Assembly (NCBI GenBank): GCA_002840125.1
Contig: PGZF01000003.1
Location: 620,001 to 684,000 of the forward strand
Origin: Gammaproteobacteria bacterium HGW-Gammaproteobacteria-15
GTDB lineage: Bacteria > Pseudomonadota > Gammaproteobacteria > Enterobacterales > Alteromonadaceae
Reading direction: 5' to 3'
Length of the DNA stretch: 64,000 nucleotides
The number at the start of each line of letters is the position of its first letter. The stretch's first letter is position 1. This document shows positions 7,942 through 18,560 of the stretch, in pieces. Below the pieces are notes generated by a model that was not told where the DNA came from, ran no database searches, and was given only the letters and a program-made list of their open reading frames with translations. Both the position numbers and the translations under genes were made by a program.

Positions 7942-8543
7942 TGAGCCGCTATACCCCGCTGGTGCAGCAACTGATCGATGCACTGCGCATTTTGCCCGGA
8001 GTAGGGCCAAAGTCTGCGCAGCGTATGGCGTTTTCGTTGCTGGAGCGCAACCGTGAAGCAGGTTTGCAGTTAGGCGCTGCATTAAGCGCAGCCATGACGA
8101 AGGTAGGGCATTGCCAGCAATGCCGCACCTTTTGTGAAACCGCGTTATGCCACATCTGCACCGATCCGGCCCGGGCGCTGGATGGCATTATTTGTGTGGT
8201 GGGCTCTGCGGCTGACCAACTGGCAATAGAACAAACCGGCCAGTTTAAAGGCCGCTATTTTGTGTTACAGGGCTATTTATCACCTTTGGATGGCATCGGC
8301 CCGCAGGATTTGGGCCTGGATAAACTTAGCGCTTTGTTAACAGCTGGCGGTATTACAGAGCTTATTCTGGCAACCAACCCCACAGTTGAAGGCGATGCCA
8401 CAGCGTTCTATATTGCTGAGCTGTGCCACAAGCATCAGGTAAATGTATCACGCATTGCTCAGGGTATTCCGGTTGGCGGTGAGTTGGAATTTGTTGACGG
8501 TACTACGCTGTCACATGCTTTTAGTGGCCGTAAAGTATTTTAA
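7941..8543 (+). CDS. recR: Recombination protein RecR
   Basis: RecR works with RecF and RecO to load RecA on gapped DNA. The protein has 200 residues. It carries the helix-hairpin-helix [13 protein letters not shown] at about residues 17-29, the four-Cys zinc finger [16 protein letters not shown] at about residues 57-72, and a Toprim domain including [10 protein letters not shown]. The start codon overlaps the ybaB stop by one base, giving the familiar ybaB-recR unit. Confidence 0.97.
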   Translation: MSRYTPLVQQLIDALRILPGVGPKSAQRMAFSLLERNREAGLQLGAALSAAMTKVGHCQQCRTFCETALCHICTDPARALDGIICVVGSAADQLAIEQTGQFKGRYFVLQGYLSPLDGIGPQDLGLDKLSALLTAGGITELILATNPTVEGDATAFYIAELCHKHQVNVSRIAQGIPVGGELEFVDGTTLSHAFSGRKVF

Positions 8544-8558
8544 TCTGTTATAACCCTG

Positions 8559-8586
8559 CTTGAAATCCGGTTAATTCTCCCCATAT
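8559..8586 (+). promoter_or_regulatory. Heat-shock (sigma-32 type) promoter of htpG
   Basis: CTTGAAA at 8559-8565 and CCCCATAT at 8579-8586 are separated by 13 bases. Both boxes match the sigma-32 consensus almost exactly. The promoter is 74 bases before the htpG start. Confidence 0.85.
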
Positions 8587-8659
8587 TAGTTGTCAGTGTC
8601 TGGCTGCCGGTGCAGCCTGCGTTATAACTGTCAAAATTTGATGTTCGAGGATAACCACA

Positions 8660-10594
8660 ATGAGTGATACCACAGCCACTTCAACCGGCCAAAAGCAAAC
8701 CCACGGCTTTCAGGCAGAAGTGAAACAGCTATTACAGCTGATGATCCATTCACTGTATTCCAATAAGGAAATTTTCCTGCGTGAGCTGGTGTCAAACGCC
8801 TCTGACGCTGCTGATAAACTGCGTTTTCTCGCCCTGTCTGATGGCAGCCTGTACGGCGATGACGGCGAATTGCGTGTGCGCATCAGCCTGGACGAAAAAG
8901 CCCGTACCTTAACTGTCAGTGACAATGGTATAGGTATGACCCAGGATGAGGTAATCAGCCATCTGGGTACTATTGCCAAATCCGGCACCAAAGAGTTTTT
9001 CTCACAATTATCCGGCGATCAGGGTAAAGATTCCAAGTTAATTGGCCAGTTTGGTGTGGGGTTTTATTCTGCTTTTATTGTAGCGGATAAAGTGACTGTG
9101 CGTACCCGTAAAGCCGGTGCAGCTGCCAGTGAAGCCATTGAATGGGAATCGGCCGGTGAGGGCGATTACAGCATTACGCCTATCAGCAAAGAAACACGCG
9201 GTACCGATATTGTGCTGCACCTGCGTGAAGGTGAGGATGAGTTCTTAAGCCGCTGGAAAGTTGAGAGTATCGTTACCAAATATTCTGACCATATTAGTAT
9301 TCCGGTTGAATTATGGCAGGAAGAACAGCCAGAACGTGATGGTGCCGAGGGCGAGAAAATTGCTGCTGTGCCGGGCCACTGGCAGGCTGTAAACAAAGCT
9401 ACTGCTTTATGGACACGCGACAAATCAGATATTAAAGATGAAGAGTATCAGGAGTTTTACAAGCATATTTCGCATGACTGGAACGAGCCGTTAAGCTGGA
9501 GCCATAATAAGGTTGAAGGTAATAATAATTACACCAGCCTGTTATATGTGCCGAAAAAAGCGCCGTTTGATATGTGGAACCGCGATGCGCGCCATGGCCT
9601 GAAACTGTATGTACAGCGCGTGTTTATTATGGATGACGCCGAGCAGTTTATGCCCAGCTACCTGCGTTTTATCAAAGGCGTGTTGGATTCAAGCGACTTA
9701 CCGCTGAATGTGTCACGTGAAATTCTGCAAGACACCAAAGTGACGCAGGCACTGCGTAAAGGTTGTAGCAGCCGGGCATTGAAAATGCTGGAAAAACTGA
9801 GCAAAGATGCTGAGCAATATCAGGCATTCTGGTCGGAGTTTGGTCAGGTGCTGAAAGAGGGCCCCGCTGAAGATATGGCCAACAAAGAACAGATTGCGGC
9901 TCTGCTGCGCTTTGCCTCTACCCATAATGAAAACAGCGAACAAAATGTCGCGCTGGCGGATTATGTCAGCCGGATGAAAGAAGGTCAGGACGAGATTTAT
10001 TATATCGTCGCTGACAGCTTTGCTGCTGCCAAGCACAGCCCGCACTTAGAAGTATTACGCCAAAAAGGCCTGGAAGTACTGCTGTTATCAGACCGTATCG
10101 ATGAGTGGCTGGTACAGCACCTGACAGAATTTGGCGGTAAAAAGCTGCGTTCAGTTGCCAAAGGTGGCCTGGATTTATCCAAGCTGGATGATGAGCAAAC
10201 CAAACAGGCACAGCAAGAAGCCGAAAAAGCCTTTGCTGACGTGCTGGGCCGCTTTAAAACAGCTCTGGGTGAGCAGGTTAAAGATGTTAAAGTCAGCCAT
10301 CGTTTAACCCAAAGCCCGGCCTGTGTGGTTACTGATGAGTTTGACATGAGCACGCAGATGATCAAGTTAATGGAATCAGTTGGCCAGAAAGTGCCGGAAG
10401 TGAAGCCGATTTTTGAGCTTAACCCGGAGCACCAACTGGTGAAACGTATTGCTGATGAGCAAGACGAAGACCGCTTTAAACAATGGGCTGAAGTATTGCT
10501 GGATCAGGCGCTACTGGCCGAGCGTGGTAATTTAAAAGATCCTGCTGCTTTTGTTGCCAGGCTGAATACACTGCTACTATCTTTGGCGAAGTAA
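8660..10594 (+). CDS. htpG: Chaperone HtpG (Hsp90)
   Basis: This is a cytoplasmic ATP-dependent chaperone of 644 residues. The GHKL ATP site is complete: [17 protein letters not shown] near residue 40, DNGIGMT near residue 94, and [11 protein letters not shown] near residue 130. The middle domain includes [11 protein letters not shown] and [11 protein letters not shown]. Expression should be heat-induced because a near-consensus sigma-32 promoter lies upstream. A hairpin without a T run follows the stop codon. Confidence 0.98.
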   Translation: MSDTTATSTGQKQTHGFQAEVKQLLQLMIHSLYSNKEIFLRELVSNASDAADKLRFLALSDGSLYGDDGELRVRISLDEKARTLTVSDNGIGMTQDEVISHLGTIAKSGTKEFFSQLSGDQGKDSKLIGQFGVGFYSAFIVADKVTVRTRKAGAAASEAIEWESAGEGDYSITPISKETRGTDIVLHLREGEDEFLSRWKVESIVTKYSDHISIPVELWQEEQPERDGAEGEKIAAVPGHWQAVNKATALWTRDKSDIKDEEYQEFYKHISHDWNEPLSWSHNKVEGNNNYTSLLYVPKKAPFDMWNRDARHGLKLYVQRVFIMDDAEQFMPSYLRFIKGVLDSSDLPLNVSREILQDTKVTQALRKGCSSRALKMLEKLSKDAEQYQAFWSEFGQVLKEGPAEDMANKEQIAALLRFASTHNENSEQNVALADYVSRMKEGQDEIYYIVADSFAAAKHSPHLEVLRQKGLEVLLLSDRIDEWLVQHLTEFGGKKLRSVAKGGLDLSKLDDEQTKQAQQEAEKAFADVLGRFKTALGEQVKDVKVSHRLTQSPACVVTDEFDMSTQMIKLMESVGQKVPEVKPIFELNPEHQLVKRIADEQDEDRFKQWAEVLLDQALLAERGNLKDPAAFVARLNTLLLSLAK

Positions 10595-10603
10595 CAGTAA
10601 ATG

Positions 10604-10634
10604 CCTTTGCTGCGGTCACAGGCTGCAGCAAAGG
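10604..10634 (+). terminator. Hairpin after htpG
   Basis: CCTTTGCTGC and GCAGCAAAGG are perfect inverted copies around an 11-base loop. The T run is poor, so termination strength is uncertain. Confidence 0.5.
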
Positions 10635-10734
10635 TGCTTATCAGCAAACATAGTTTCTTCCGCTTTTATCCTATCTATATTTTAATCTGCTTCTATACTT
10701 TCAATAGCTTACCGTTACCGGCAAGGAGCAGAGG

Positions 10735-12666
10735 ATGTTTAATTTCTGGCGTAACATGGGTTTTGGTGCCCGGCTTACCACAATTATGGTCAGCTTACTG
10801 TTAGTGTCTATTCTGGTGTTAACCAGCCTGGTATTTGTTGAATACCGTAACTCGCAAACCCGGGCCGTGGTAAATACCTTACAGACCACCAGCGAGCTTA
10901 ATGCTGAGGCTTTTACAGACTGGCTATTAGTGCGCCAGGACGAAATGCGGTATCTGGCCAACCTGCCACAGAGCAAAGAGTTACAACTGGATGATATCAG
11001 CGCACTAATGCTGCAGTTGGCTCAGGCACAAGGTTATTACGATACTATCTTTCTGGTATCGCCCGCAGGCAGAGGTATGGCAGGCGTAAGCTTTGCCAAC
11101 GGCCAGGCCCGGCTGCTTAGCAGCACTGAAGCAAATGATTTTAATGTGGCAGACCGTGACTGGTTTAAACAAGCCGTTAGTGGCAGTGACGCTTTCTCGC
11201 AACCGATAGTATCGCGGGCTACGGGTAACCGTATCAGTACTATTGCTATTCCTGTGCGGCATAATAATCAGATTGTTGCGGTAATGCGTGGCGCAGTGCA
11301 GCTAAGCACGGTGTTTAGCAAAGTGAATGAATTAAGCCGCAACGATTATACCGAGATTTATCTGCTGGACGCTGAGGGCAAGGCCATTACACCTGCAGCC
11401 TCAATCCGTGATACTGAGCAGGCACTGCAAACAGTAGCGGCTGATGCTATACGGCAAAAACAAAGCAATGTGGGCCAGTATAATAATGCCGCCGGAACCG
11501 CAGTAATCGGCAGTTATAGTTATATTCCGATGCTGGGCTGGGGCCTGGTACTGGAAAGTCGTGAAAAGGAAGCATTGAGCGAAGTACAGGAAATGCTCTG
11601 GACACTGGTGCTTATTTCATCGGTAGTGCTGATTATTGCTGTGGTGGTATGCATCAGCCTGGTACGTAGTATTACCCGTACTTTGGGCGGAGAGCCTGAT
11701 TATACCGCCAGGATTGTACATAAGGTTGCCAATGGCGATCTTACCGCAGATGTGCAGCTAAAAGCCGGTGACAGCTCAAGCTTACTGGCTTCGATAAATC
11801 TGATGCAGCAGAATTTGCGCACTATGTTGCTGCAAATCCGGGATTATTCTGATCAGGTTGCGGCGGCTGCCACCGAGTTATCGCAAATTAATGAACAAAC
11901 TCAGCGCGGCATAGAGTTGCAAAATACCGAAATCAGCAGCTCAGCAGTGGCAATGAACCAGATGACCGCCTCGCTGGAGGAGGTATCACGCAATACACAA
12001 CAGGCAGCGGGTGCGGCTGATGCGGCAGAAAAAGAAACTCAGCAGGGGCAGAGTGTAGTTAGCCAAACTGTACAGGATTTGTCGTTGTTATCACAAGAGG
12101 TAAGCCGGGCAGCTGATATTATTAACCACCTGAAACAAGACAGCGATCGCATCGGCAGTATCTTGCAGGTGATTGAAAGCATAGCCGAGCAAACCAACCT
12201 GCTGGCGTTAAATGCCGCTATTGAAGCGGCGCGGGCAGGTGAAACCGGCCGCGGTTTTGCTGTGGTAGCTGATGAAGTACGCACGCTGGCCAGCCGCACC
12301 AAAGACTCTACTACTGAAATACAGCAAATGATTGAAAAACTGCAGCGCGGTACTGATAACGCCGTTCAGGCCACTAACAAAAGCGAGCTGGCAACCCGTA
12401 AAACTGCCGAGCAGGCCGGTAAGGCTGGCGAGGCATTAACCTGTATCAGCAGCGCCGTATCGCTGATTAATGACACCGCACAACAAATTGCCAGTGCAAC
12501 CGAGCAGCAAACTACAGTGTCGCGCGATCTGAATAAGAATTTGCACCGCATAAGCGATGTTGCTTACCAAACGGCTGATAATGTTACGCAGTCAACGCAA
12601 GCCAGTGAATCACTGGCAGACTTAGCAGAGCAGCTAAAAGGATTAGTGGCGCAGTTCCGGGTATAG
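10735..12666 (+). CDS. Methyl-accepting chemotaxis protein
   Basis: The protein has 643 residues. A transmembrane helix at about residues 12-33 is followed by a periplasmic dCache-type sensor (residues 35-280, with DRDWFKQA and the [12 protein letters not shown] segment), a second helix near residues 285-310, a HAMP region and a long cytoplasmic coiled coil. The signalling tip reads [20 protein letters not shown] and is perfectly conserved. The sensor's ligand cannot be read; dCache receptors often bind amino acids or small organic acids. It is a single gene with its own upstream space. The AGGAG-like RBS (AAGGAGCAGAGG) lies just before the ATG. Confidence 0.95.
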   Translation: MFNFWRNMGFGARLTTIMVSLLLVSILVLTSLVFVEYRNSQTRAVVNTLQTTSELNAEAFTDWLLVRQDEMRYLANLPQSKELQLDDISALMLQLAQAQGYYDTIFLVSPAGRGMAGVSFANGQARLLSSTEANDFNVADRDWFKQAVSGSDAFSQPIVSRATGNRISTIAIPVRHNNQIVAVMRGAVQLSTVFSKVNELSRNDYTEIYLLDAEGKAITPAASIRDTEQALQTVAADAIRQKQSNVGQYNNAAGTAVIGSYSYIPMLGWGLVLESREKEALSEVQEMLWTLVLISSVVLIIAVVVCISLVRSITRTLGGEPDYTARIVHKVANGDLTADVQLKAGDSSSLLASINLMQQNLRTMLLQIRDYSDQVAAAATELSQINEQTQRGIELQNTEISSSAVAMNQMTASLEEVSRNTQQAAGAADAAEKETQQGQSVVSQTVQDLSLLSQEVSRAADIINHLKQDSDRIGSILQVIESIAEQTNLLALNAAIEAARAGETGRGFAVVADEVRTLASRTKDSTTEIQQMIEKLQRGTDNAVQATNKSELATRKTAEQAGKAGEALTCISSAVSLINDTAQQIASATEQQTTVSRDLNKNLHRISDVAYQTADNVTQSTQASESLADLAEQLKGLVAQFRV

Positions 12667-12797
12667 CACATTACAACTTTAGTCGATATAACCGCTGCTT
12701 ATCTGGCAGAAAAACTGCTATTTTCTGAAGTTTGAGCAGAAAAAACACAGAGAGAGCTGTCTTTACACAGCTGTACGACTAAAAGCCAATGAAATAG

Positions 12798-13550
<753 letters not shown>

Positions 13551-13563
13551 TACCGCTGATAGC

Positions 13564-13592
13564 AAAAAGCCCTGATTAATCAGGGCTTTTTT
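13564..13592. terminator. Bidirectional terminator between adk and the Hsp20 gene
   Basis: AAAAAGCCCTGATT is followed at once by its inverted copy AATCAGGGCTTTTT. A and T runs on both flanks allow termination in both directions, for adk on the plus strand and the convergent hsp20 gene on the minus strand. Confidence 0.93.
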
Positions 13593-13613
13593 GTGCCGGT
13601 AGCAAGGCTGCAG

Positions 13614-14081
13614 TTAAGCAACTTTTTCGGCATTGAGTAATTGCGTAGGCGTTTGTGCAGTACTGCCACCAATGCTGATTTTGCGTGGTTTTAAGGCTTC
13701 AGGTACTTCACGCACCAGCTCTATATGCAGCAGACCATTGGCCATATGGGCGCCGGTAACTTTGATATAGTCAGATAACTGAAATTTTCGCTCAAAATTA
13801 CGCTCTGCTATGCCCTGATGCACAAAGCGGCGGCCATCGTCTTTACCGGCTTTCTGGCCTTTTACCAGCAAGGTATTATGTTCAGTTTCAATGCTGAGTT
13901 CCTGCTCGTCAAAGCCGGCAACTGCCATGGTAATACGGTACTGATCTTCGCCGGTAACTTCGATATTGTAAGGTGGATAAGCGGGCTGCTTTTCATTGCG
14001 GGCAGCGGCGTCCATCAGATTAGCCAGATGATCAAAACCAATAAATGAGCGGTAAAACGGAGTTAAATCAATATTTGTCAT
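13614..14081 (-). CDS. Small heat-shock protein, Hsp20/IbpA family
   Basis: The protein has 155 residues. The N-terminal stretch (LTPFYRSFIGFDHLANLMD) matches IbpA-type proteins. The alpha-crystallin core runs from about residue 38 to 125 and includes YRITMAVAGFDEQELSI and GIAERNFERKFQL. IbpA-like proteins hold unfolding clients for the DnaK/ClpB machinery. I start at the ATG 14081, which follows GAGGAATTGGTT; a TTG six bases upstream is less likely. A sigma-32-type promoter precedes it. Confidence 0.95.
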   Translation of the reverse strand: MTNIDLTPFYRSFIGFDHLANLMDAAARNEKQPAYPPYNIEVTGEDQYRITMAVAGFDEQELSIETEHNTLLVKGQKAGKDDGRRFVHQGIAERNFERKFQLSDYIKVTGAHMANGLLHIELVREVPEALKPRKISIGGSTAQTPTQLLNAEKVA

Positions 14082-14196
14082 AACCAATTCCTCATTAGCA
14101 AACAGGTGTTGTATTGCCCTTCGGTTGAACGGGCGTTAACTTAACCAGCACAGCGGCTGGTTGTTCTCAGGTGCCGTATCCGGCCACCTGACCTGT

Positions 14197-14224
14197 TAAT
14201 AAGGTCGGTCAGTAAAATTTCAAG
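14197..14224 (-). promoter_or_regulatory. Heat-shock (sigma-32 type) promoter of the Hsp20 gene
   Basis: On the minus strand CTTGAAA (14224-14218) and CCTTATTA (14204-14197) are 13 bases apart, the same spacing as at htpG. The -10 box is weaker than at htpG. Confidence 0.65.
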
Positions 14225-14228
14225 TTTC

Positions 14229-14256
14229 GGGCCGGACATTTTTTTATTGCCGGCCC
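14229..14256. terminator. GC-rich hairpin downstream of tpx
   Basis: GGGCCGG and CCGGCCC flank a 14-base loop that contains seven T residues. The hairpin lies between the tpx stop and the hsp20 promoter. There is no classical U tract after the stem, so its strength as a terminator is uncertain. Confidence 0.45.
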
Positions 14257-14267
14257 AGAGGTCGCTG

Positions 14268-14888
14268 TCAGCTTTTGCTTATTACCTGCTGCAGGGCATT
14301 TAACGCTGCGTCATAATCAGGTTCTTTGGCCAGTTCATCTACCATTTGCTGGTATACCAATTTGCCTTCGTTATCAATAATAAGCACGGTACGTGTCAAC
14401 AGGCCCATGTCTTTAATCAGCAAGCCGTAATTACTACCAAAATCCCGCCATACCGCATCAGACAATACTATTAGCTTGTCAATTTGCTCTTGCTGGCAAT
14501 AACGCTTTTGCGCAAAAGGCAGGTCGGTACTGATAGTCAGCATAACAACATCTTCAGGCAGCTTAGCCACCTCGGTGTTAAAGCGTTTAGTTTGCAGTGA
14601 GCAAATGCCGGTATCCACACTGGGTACTACGCTTATCAGTACCGTTTTGCCTTTAAAGTCTTTCAGCTCTGTTTGCTTAAAACCGGCGTCAACCACTTTA
14701 AAGGCAGGGGCTTTTTTTCCTACTTCGGCTTTTTTACCCAGTAAGACAATCTGTTGTTCTCCGGCTTTAACTTTGCTCAGGCGTTCTGGTAGCCTTTCCT
14801 GCAGATCTACCGCTCCAGCCAGAGTGCTTAAACTGAGTAAGCAACCTGCTATGACAAATTTGCGGCAGGTAAAAGATAATGCAGACAT
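14268..14888 (-). CDS. tpx: Thiol peroxidase Tpx with an export signal
   Basis: This peroxiredoxin reduces hydroperoxides and has 206 residues. The peroxidatic Cys96 lies in VDTGICSLQTKRFN and the resolving Cys131 in FAQKRYCQQEQ, matching the Tpx subfamily. Unlike cytoplasmic E. coli Tpx, residues 1-26 form a signal peptide (basic start, hydrophobic IAGCLLSLSTLAGA), so the enzyme should act in the periplasm. AGGAGC lies upstream of the ATG at 14888; longer in-frame starts would disrupt the signal. The gene is divergent from the REC-CheC gene, with a palindrome between them. Confidence 0.9.
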   Translation of the reverse strand: MSALSFTCRKFVIAGCLLSLSTLAGAVDLQERLPERLSKVKAGEQQIVLLGKKAEVGKKAPAFKVVDAGFKQTELKDFKGKTVLISVVPSVDTGICSLQTKRFNTEVAKLPEDVVMLTISTDLPFAQKRYCQQEQIDKLIVLSDAVWRDFGSNYGLLIKDMGLLTRTVLIIDNEGKLVYQQMVDELAKEPDYDAALNALQQVISKS

Positions 14889-14972
14889 GATATAGCTCCT
14901 GTTAAGATAGTTGGTGTAATAGTAATCAGCTGGAACACAACATATTTTTCGTGCCTGACGCACGAACCGAGT

Positions 14973-14992
14973 ATTTCAGTCTAGACTGAAAT
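14973..14992. promoter_or_regulatory. Perfect 20-base palindrome between tpx and the REC-CheC gene
   Basis: ATTTCAGTCT is followed directly by its inverted copy AGACTGAAAT. The palindrome sits 85 bases upstream of tpx and 25 bases before the REC-CheC start at 15018. It is a good candidate for the binding site of a dimeric regulator of either gene. Confidence 0.5.
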
Positions 14993-15017
14993 GAAGCCTG
15001 TACGAAGTGAGAAACCG

Positions 15018-16034
15018 ATGACCACTGCGGTATTAATTTGTGACGACTCTAATCTGGCTCGTAAACAATTAGCCAGAATACTACCACAAGAGTGGCAAGC
15101 GAACTTATTTTTTGCCGGTCATGGCGCTGAAGCCCTGGATACCTTGCAGCAACACCGTATTGACTGGTTTTTCCTTGATTTAAACATGCCGGTGATGGAT
15201 GGCTACGAAGTGCTGGCTGAGCTGAAAAAACGCCAGTTGAATGTCAGGGTTGTTGTGGTGTCTGGTGATGTTCAGCCTGAAGCATTTGAACGGGTAAAAA
15301 GCCTGGGCGCTCTCGACTTTATCCGCAAACCGGTAGACGCTGAGAAGATCCGGCAGCTGATGCAGCAACATGCTATTGCTCATACTGTACCTGCAGAAAC
15401 CAGCAGCAAGAAAAAAGCAGGCCCGGTTACTGCAGAGCTTAGTGCTGAAATGCGCGACGTGTTGCAAGAGCTGACTAACGTGGCAATGGGGCAAGCAGGT
15501 AATTTACTGGCGCGGTTATTAAATGTATTTGTAAAACTGCCTATCCCGAATGTGAATTTAATTGAAGTCAGTGAATTACATATGGCTCTGGCTTCAGTAG
15601 AGCAGGAGTCTTCTACTTCTGCTGTGTGTCAGGGGTTTATCGGTGGCGGTGTGTCGGGAGAGGCGCTGCTTATTCTGAATGACTCCAGCTTTAAAGATAT
15701 TGCCCGGTTAATGAATTACCATGGTGCCTTGACAGTAAAAGTTGAGTTGGAATTGCTGATGGATATTGCCAACATTCTGATCGGCGCCGTACTCAAAGGA
15801 TTAGCAGAACAAATTGATATGAGCTTCAGCCAGGGCCACCCGGTAGTACTGGGGCAGCATGCACCGGTTAGCGAGTTGATCAGAGCCAATGCCAAGCGCT
15901 GGCGTAAAACTTTGGCCATAGAAGTAAGTTATGGTATTGAAAACTATAATATCAGTTGCGATTTATTATTACTTTTTACGGAGGACAGCCTGAAAACCCT
16001 GAATTATAAAGTTGCTTTCTTGCTGGAGGAGTAG
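15018..16034 (+). CDS. Response regulator with CheC-like phosphatase domain
   Basis: The protein has about 338 residues. Residues 1-120 form a receiver domain with the acidic pair in CDDSN, the phospho-acceptor Asp in FFLDLNMPVMDG, and the Lys of FIRKPVD. After a Lys/Thr-rich linker, residues 145-335 resemble a CheC/CheX fold. The first CheC helix has the DxxLxExxN pattern (RDVLQELTNVAMGQAGN); the second (ELLMDIANILIG) carries Asp in the Glu position. Such proteins can dephosphorylate CheY-P-like partners. I prefer the ATG at 15018; the ATG at 14991 is inside a palindrome. The downstream diguanylate cyclase overlaps or abuts the stop, so the two are probably one signalling unit. Confidence 0.82.
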   Translation: MTTAVLICDDSNLARKQLARILPQEWQANLFFAGHGAEALDTLQQHRIDWFFLDLNMPVMDGYEVLAELKKRQLNVRVVVVSGDVQPEAFERVKSLGALDFIRKPVDAEKIRQLMQQHAIAHTVPAETSSKKKAGPVTAELSAEMRDVLQELTNVAMGQAGNLLARLLNVFVKLPIPNVNLIEVSELHMALASVEQESSTSAVCQGFIGGGVSGEALLILNDSSFKDIARLMNYHGALTVKVELELLMDIANILIGAVLKGLAEQIDMSFSQGHPVVLGQHAPVSELIRANAKRWRKTLAIEVSYGIENYNISCDLLLLFTEDSLKTLNYKVAFLLEE

Positions 16035-16036
16035 TG

Positions 16037-17002
16037 ATGTCAGAAACATCGATTGAAGTATCTGAGATCCATTGGCTGATGGATATGTTCCAGACAGTTG
16101 ATGTCGGACTTGTCGTGCTAAATTGCGACTATCGTATTCAGGTGTGGAATGGTTTTATGGAAAACCATAGTGGTTTAACACCACGCCAGGTGCGGGACAG
16201 TTACCTGTTTGACTTATTCTCTGAAATTGATGAAGACTGGTTACGGCGTAAATGTGATCCGGTTATCCTGTTGAAAAACCGGGCATTTACGATTTGGGAG
16301 CAGCGACCTTATATATTTAAATTTCGTAATTACCGGCCCATTACCGGTAGTGCTGAATATATGTATCAGAACTGTACTATTTTTCCGCTGTCAGACACCC
16401 GTGGCCAGGTAACACACCTGTGTTTTATTATTTATGATGTCACTGATGTGGCAGTAAGCCGCATAGAGTTAGAGTCGATGAACGGCCGTTTACAGCAACT
16501 GTCAAAAACCGATTACCTCACCCAGCTATTTAACCGTGGTCACTGGGAAGAAAGCCTGAACCAGGAATATAAACGCTTGCAGCGTTACCCACACCAAAGC
16601 ACTTTGCTGATGTGCGACATTGATCATTTTAAACGTGTTAATGACACTTACGGCCATTCTGCCGGCGATTTAGTGATCCAGCAAATTGCTGATGCGGTGC
16701 GTAAAAACCTCAGAGCTACTGATATCGCCGGCCGCTACGGTGGCGAAGAATATGCCATTTTGTTAGTAGAAACTAATCTGGAGCAGGCTGCTCACCTGGC
16801 GGAAAGGTTGCGTAAATCAGTTGAGCAGCTGTCGATTAAATACAACAGCCAGATATTAAAAGTAACGCTTAGTATCGGTTTGGCTGAGCACAACAAAGAC
16901 ATGGTAAATTACCGGCAATGGCTGGAAGCGGCAGATAAAGCGCTGTACCGGTCTAAGGCAAACGGGCGTAACAAAGTTACCTGTTACAGCCCGTTAGACT
17001 AA
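16037..17002 (+). CDS. PAS-GGDEF diguanylate cyclase
   Basis: The protein has 321 residues. Residues 8-130 form a PAS-type sensor domain (VGLVVLNCDYRIQVWNGFM). A short coiled linker leads to the GGDEF domain (residues 160-318) with the active-site variant GGEEY (RYGGEEYAILLVE) and the substrate segment DIDHFKRVND. GGEE boxes are catalytically competent, so it should make cyclic di-GMP. No RxxD inhibitory site is evident directly before the box (ATDIAGRYGGEE). GGAGGAG lies six bases before the ATG. The gene follows the REC-CheC gene by two bases. Confidence 0.9.
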   Translation: MSETSIEVSEIHWLMDMFQTVDVGLVVLNCDYRIQVWNGFMENHSGLTPRQVRDSYLFDLFSEIDEDWLRRKCDPVILLKNRAFTIWEQRPYIFKFRNYRPITGSAEYMYQNCTIFPLSDTRGQVTHLCFIIYDVTDVAVSRIELESMNGRLQQLSKTDYLTQLFNRGHWEESLNQEYKRLQRYPHQSTLLMCDIDHFKRVNDTYGHSAGDLVIQQIADAVRKNLRATDIAGRYGGEEYAILLVETNLEQAAHLAERLRKSVEQLSIKYNSQILKVTLSIGLAEHNKDMVNYRQWLEAADKALYRSKANGRNKVTCYSPLD

Positions 17003-17005
17003 CAC

Positions 17006-18532
17006 TCAGGCCCCCAGCAGGGCCGGTTCCGGGCAGCTGTGCAGTAGCTCTGTGCTGCCATCAGAGTTTTGTTGTTCCAGATAAACGGTAAAACCCCATA
17101 AACGGTGCAAGTGCTTAAGTACATGCGTCATACTGCCCGCCAACGGAATACGGCTTTGTGGTACATAATGTAATGTCAGTGAGCGGTCGCCGTTTAAGTC
17201 GACATTATGCACCTGTATGTTCGGTTCTATCTGGCTCAGATTATATTGCTGCGATAACATGTGGCGTATGCGCTGATAACCCTCTGCATTATGAATAGCG
17301 GCCACTTCTAAACTGCCTTCCTCGTCATCGTCGACAATGGCAAATAAGTGAAAATCGCGGATCACCTTAGGTGACAGATACTGGCTGATAAAGCTCTCGT
17401 CTTTAAAATTTTGCATAGCAAAGTGCAGTGTTTCCAGCCAGTTACTGCCCGCGATATCCGGAAACCACTCTTTATCTTCGGCGGTAGGCGTCTCACAAAT
17501 GCGGCGGATATCAGTAAACATGGCAAAACCCAGCGCATAAGGGTTAATGCCGGAGTAATATTTGCTGTTGTATTCCGGCTGCGCCACCACATTGGTATGG
17601 CTGTGCAGAACCTCCAGCATAAAGCGATCGCTGACTTTCCCCTCATCATACAGGTGCTGCAAAATAGTGTAATGCCAAAACGTGGCCCAGCCTTCGTTCA
17701 TCACTTGCGTTTGTTTTTGCGGATAAAAATACTGCGAAATTTTACGTACTATCCGCACAATCTCACGCTGCCAGGGTTTTAGCAGGGGAGCATTTTTTTC
17801 AATAAAGTAGAGAATATTTTCCTGCGGCTCTGACGGAAAGCGGCTTTTGTGCTGCGTTGCACTGGCAGCTTTTACCGGTATAGTGCGCCATAAATCATTT
17901 ACCTGAGACTGCAGATAGGTTTCGCGCTCATGCTGGCGTTTTTGTTCTTCGTCCAGGGAGATTTGTTGCGGCCTTTTATAGCGGTCAACGCCATAGTTCA
18001 TTAGCGCATGGCAGGAGTCGAGCATATCTTCAACTTCGCTGATGCCGTATTTTTCTTCACACTGACTGATATAGTTTTTGGCAAACACTAAGTAATCGAT
18101 AATAGAGCCGGCGTCGGTCCAGGTTTTAAACAGGTAATTATTTTTAAAAAAAGAGTTATGGCCGTAACTGGCATGGGCCATTACCAGCGCCTGCATAGTA
18201 ATAGTATTTTCTTCCATCAGGTAGGCAATGCAGGGGTTGGAGTTGATAACAATTTCATAGGCCAGGCCCATATAACCGCGTTTATAGTTTTGCTCGGTCT
18301 GGATAAATTTCTTACCATAAGACCAGTGATGATAACCCAGCGGCATACCAACACTGGAGTAGGCATCCATCATTTGCTCTGCGGTAATCACTTCAATCTG
18401 GTTGGGGTAAGTATCAAGCTGATAGTACGCTGCAACGCGGGCGATTTCCTGATGATAGGCATCCAGCAGATCGAAGGTCCAGTCCGGGCCGTCTGGTAAA
18501 CAAGTGTTTATTTTCGTTTTTGCTTTGGCCAT
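17006..18532 (-). CDS. ycgB: SpoVR family protein (YcgB)
   Basis: The protein has 508 residues, typical for the SpoVR/YcgB family, whose biochemical function is still unsettled. It carries the family's His/Glu-rich stretches (VMAHASYGHNSFFKNNY, MNEGWATFWHY). It is the last gene of the prkA-yeaH-ycgB set, which in enterobacteria responds to starvation and stationary phase. GTGAGG precedes the ATG. It faces the diguanylate cyclase gene with only three bases between the stop codons, so readthrough in either direction is possible. Confidence 0.93.
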   Translation of the reverse strand: MAKAKTKINTCLPDGPDWTFDLLDAYHQEIARVAAYYQLDTYPNQIEVITAEQMMDAYSSVGMPLGYHHWSYGKKFIQTEQNYKRGYMGLAYEIVINSNPCIAYLMEENTITMQALVMAHASYGHNSFFKNNYLFKTWTDAGSIIDYLVFAKNYISQCEEKYGISEVEDMLDSCHALMNYGVDRYKRPQQISLDEEQKRQHERETYLQSQVNDLWRTIPVKAASATQHKSRFPSEPQENILYFIEKNAPLLKPWQREIVRIVRKISQYFYPQKQTQVMNEGWATFWHYTILQHLYDEGKVSDRFMLEVLHSHTNVVAQPEYNSKYYSGINPYALGFAMFTDIRRICETPTAEDKEWFPDIAGSNWLETLHFAMQNFKDESFISQYLSPKVIRDFHLFAIVDDDEEGSLEVAAIHNAEGYQRIRHMLSQQYNLSQIEPNIQVHNVDLNGDRSLTLHYVPQSRIPLAGSMTHVLKHLHRLWGFTVYLEQQNSDGSTELLHSCPEPALLGA

Positions 18533-18560
18533 AAAAACCTCACTGCAAAGTCAATTGCGC

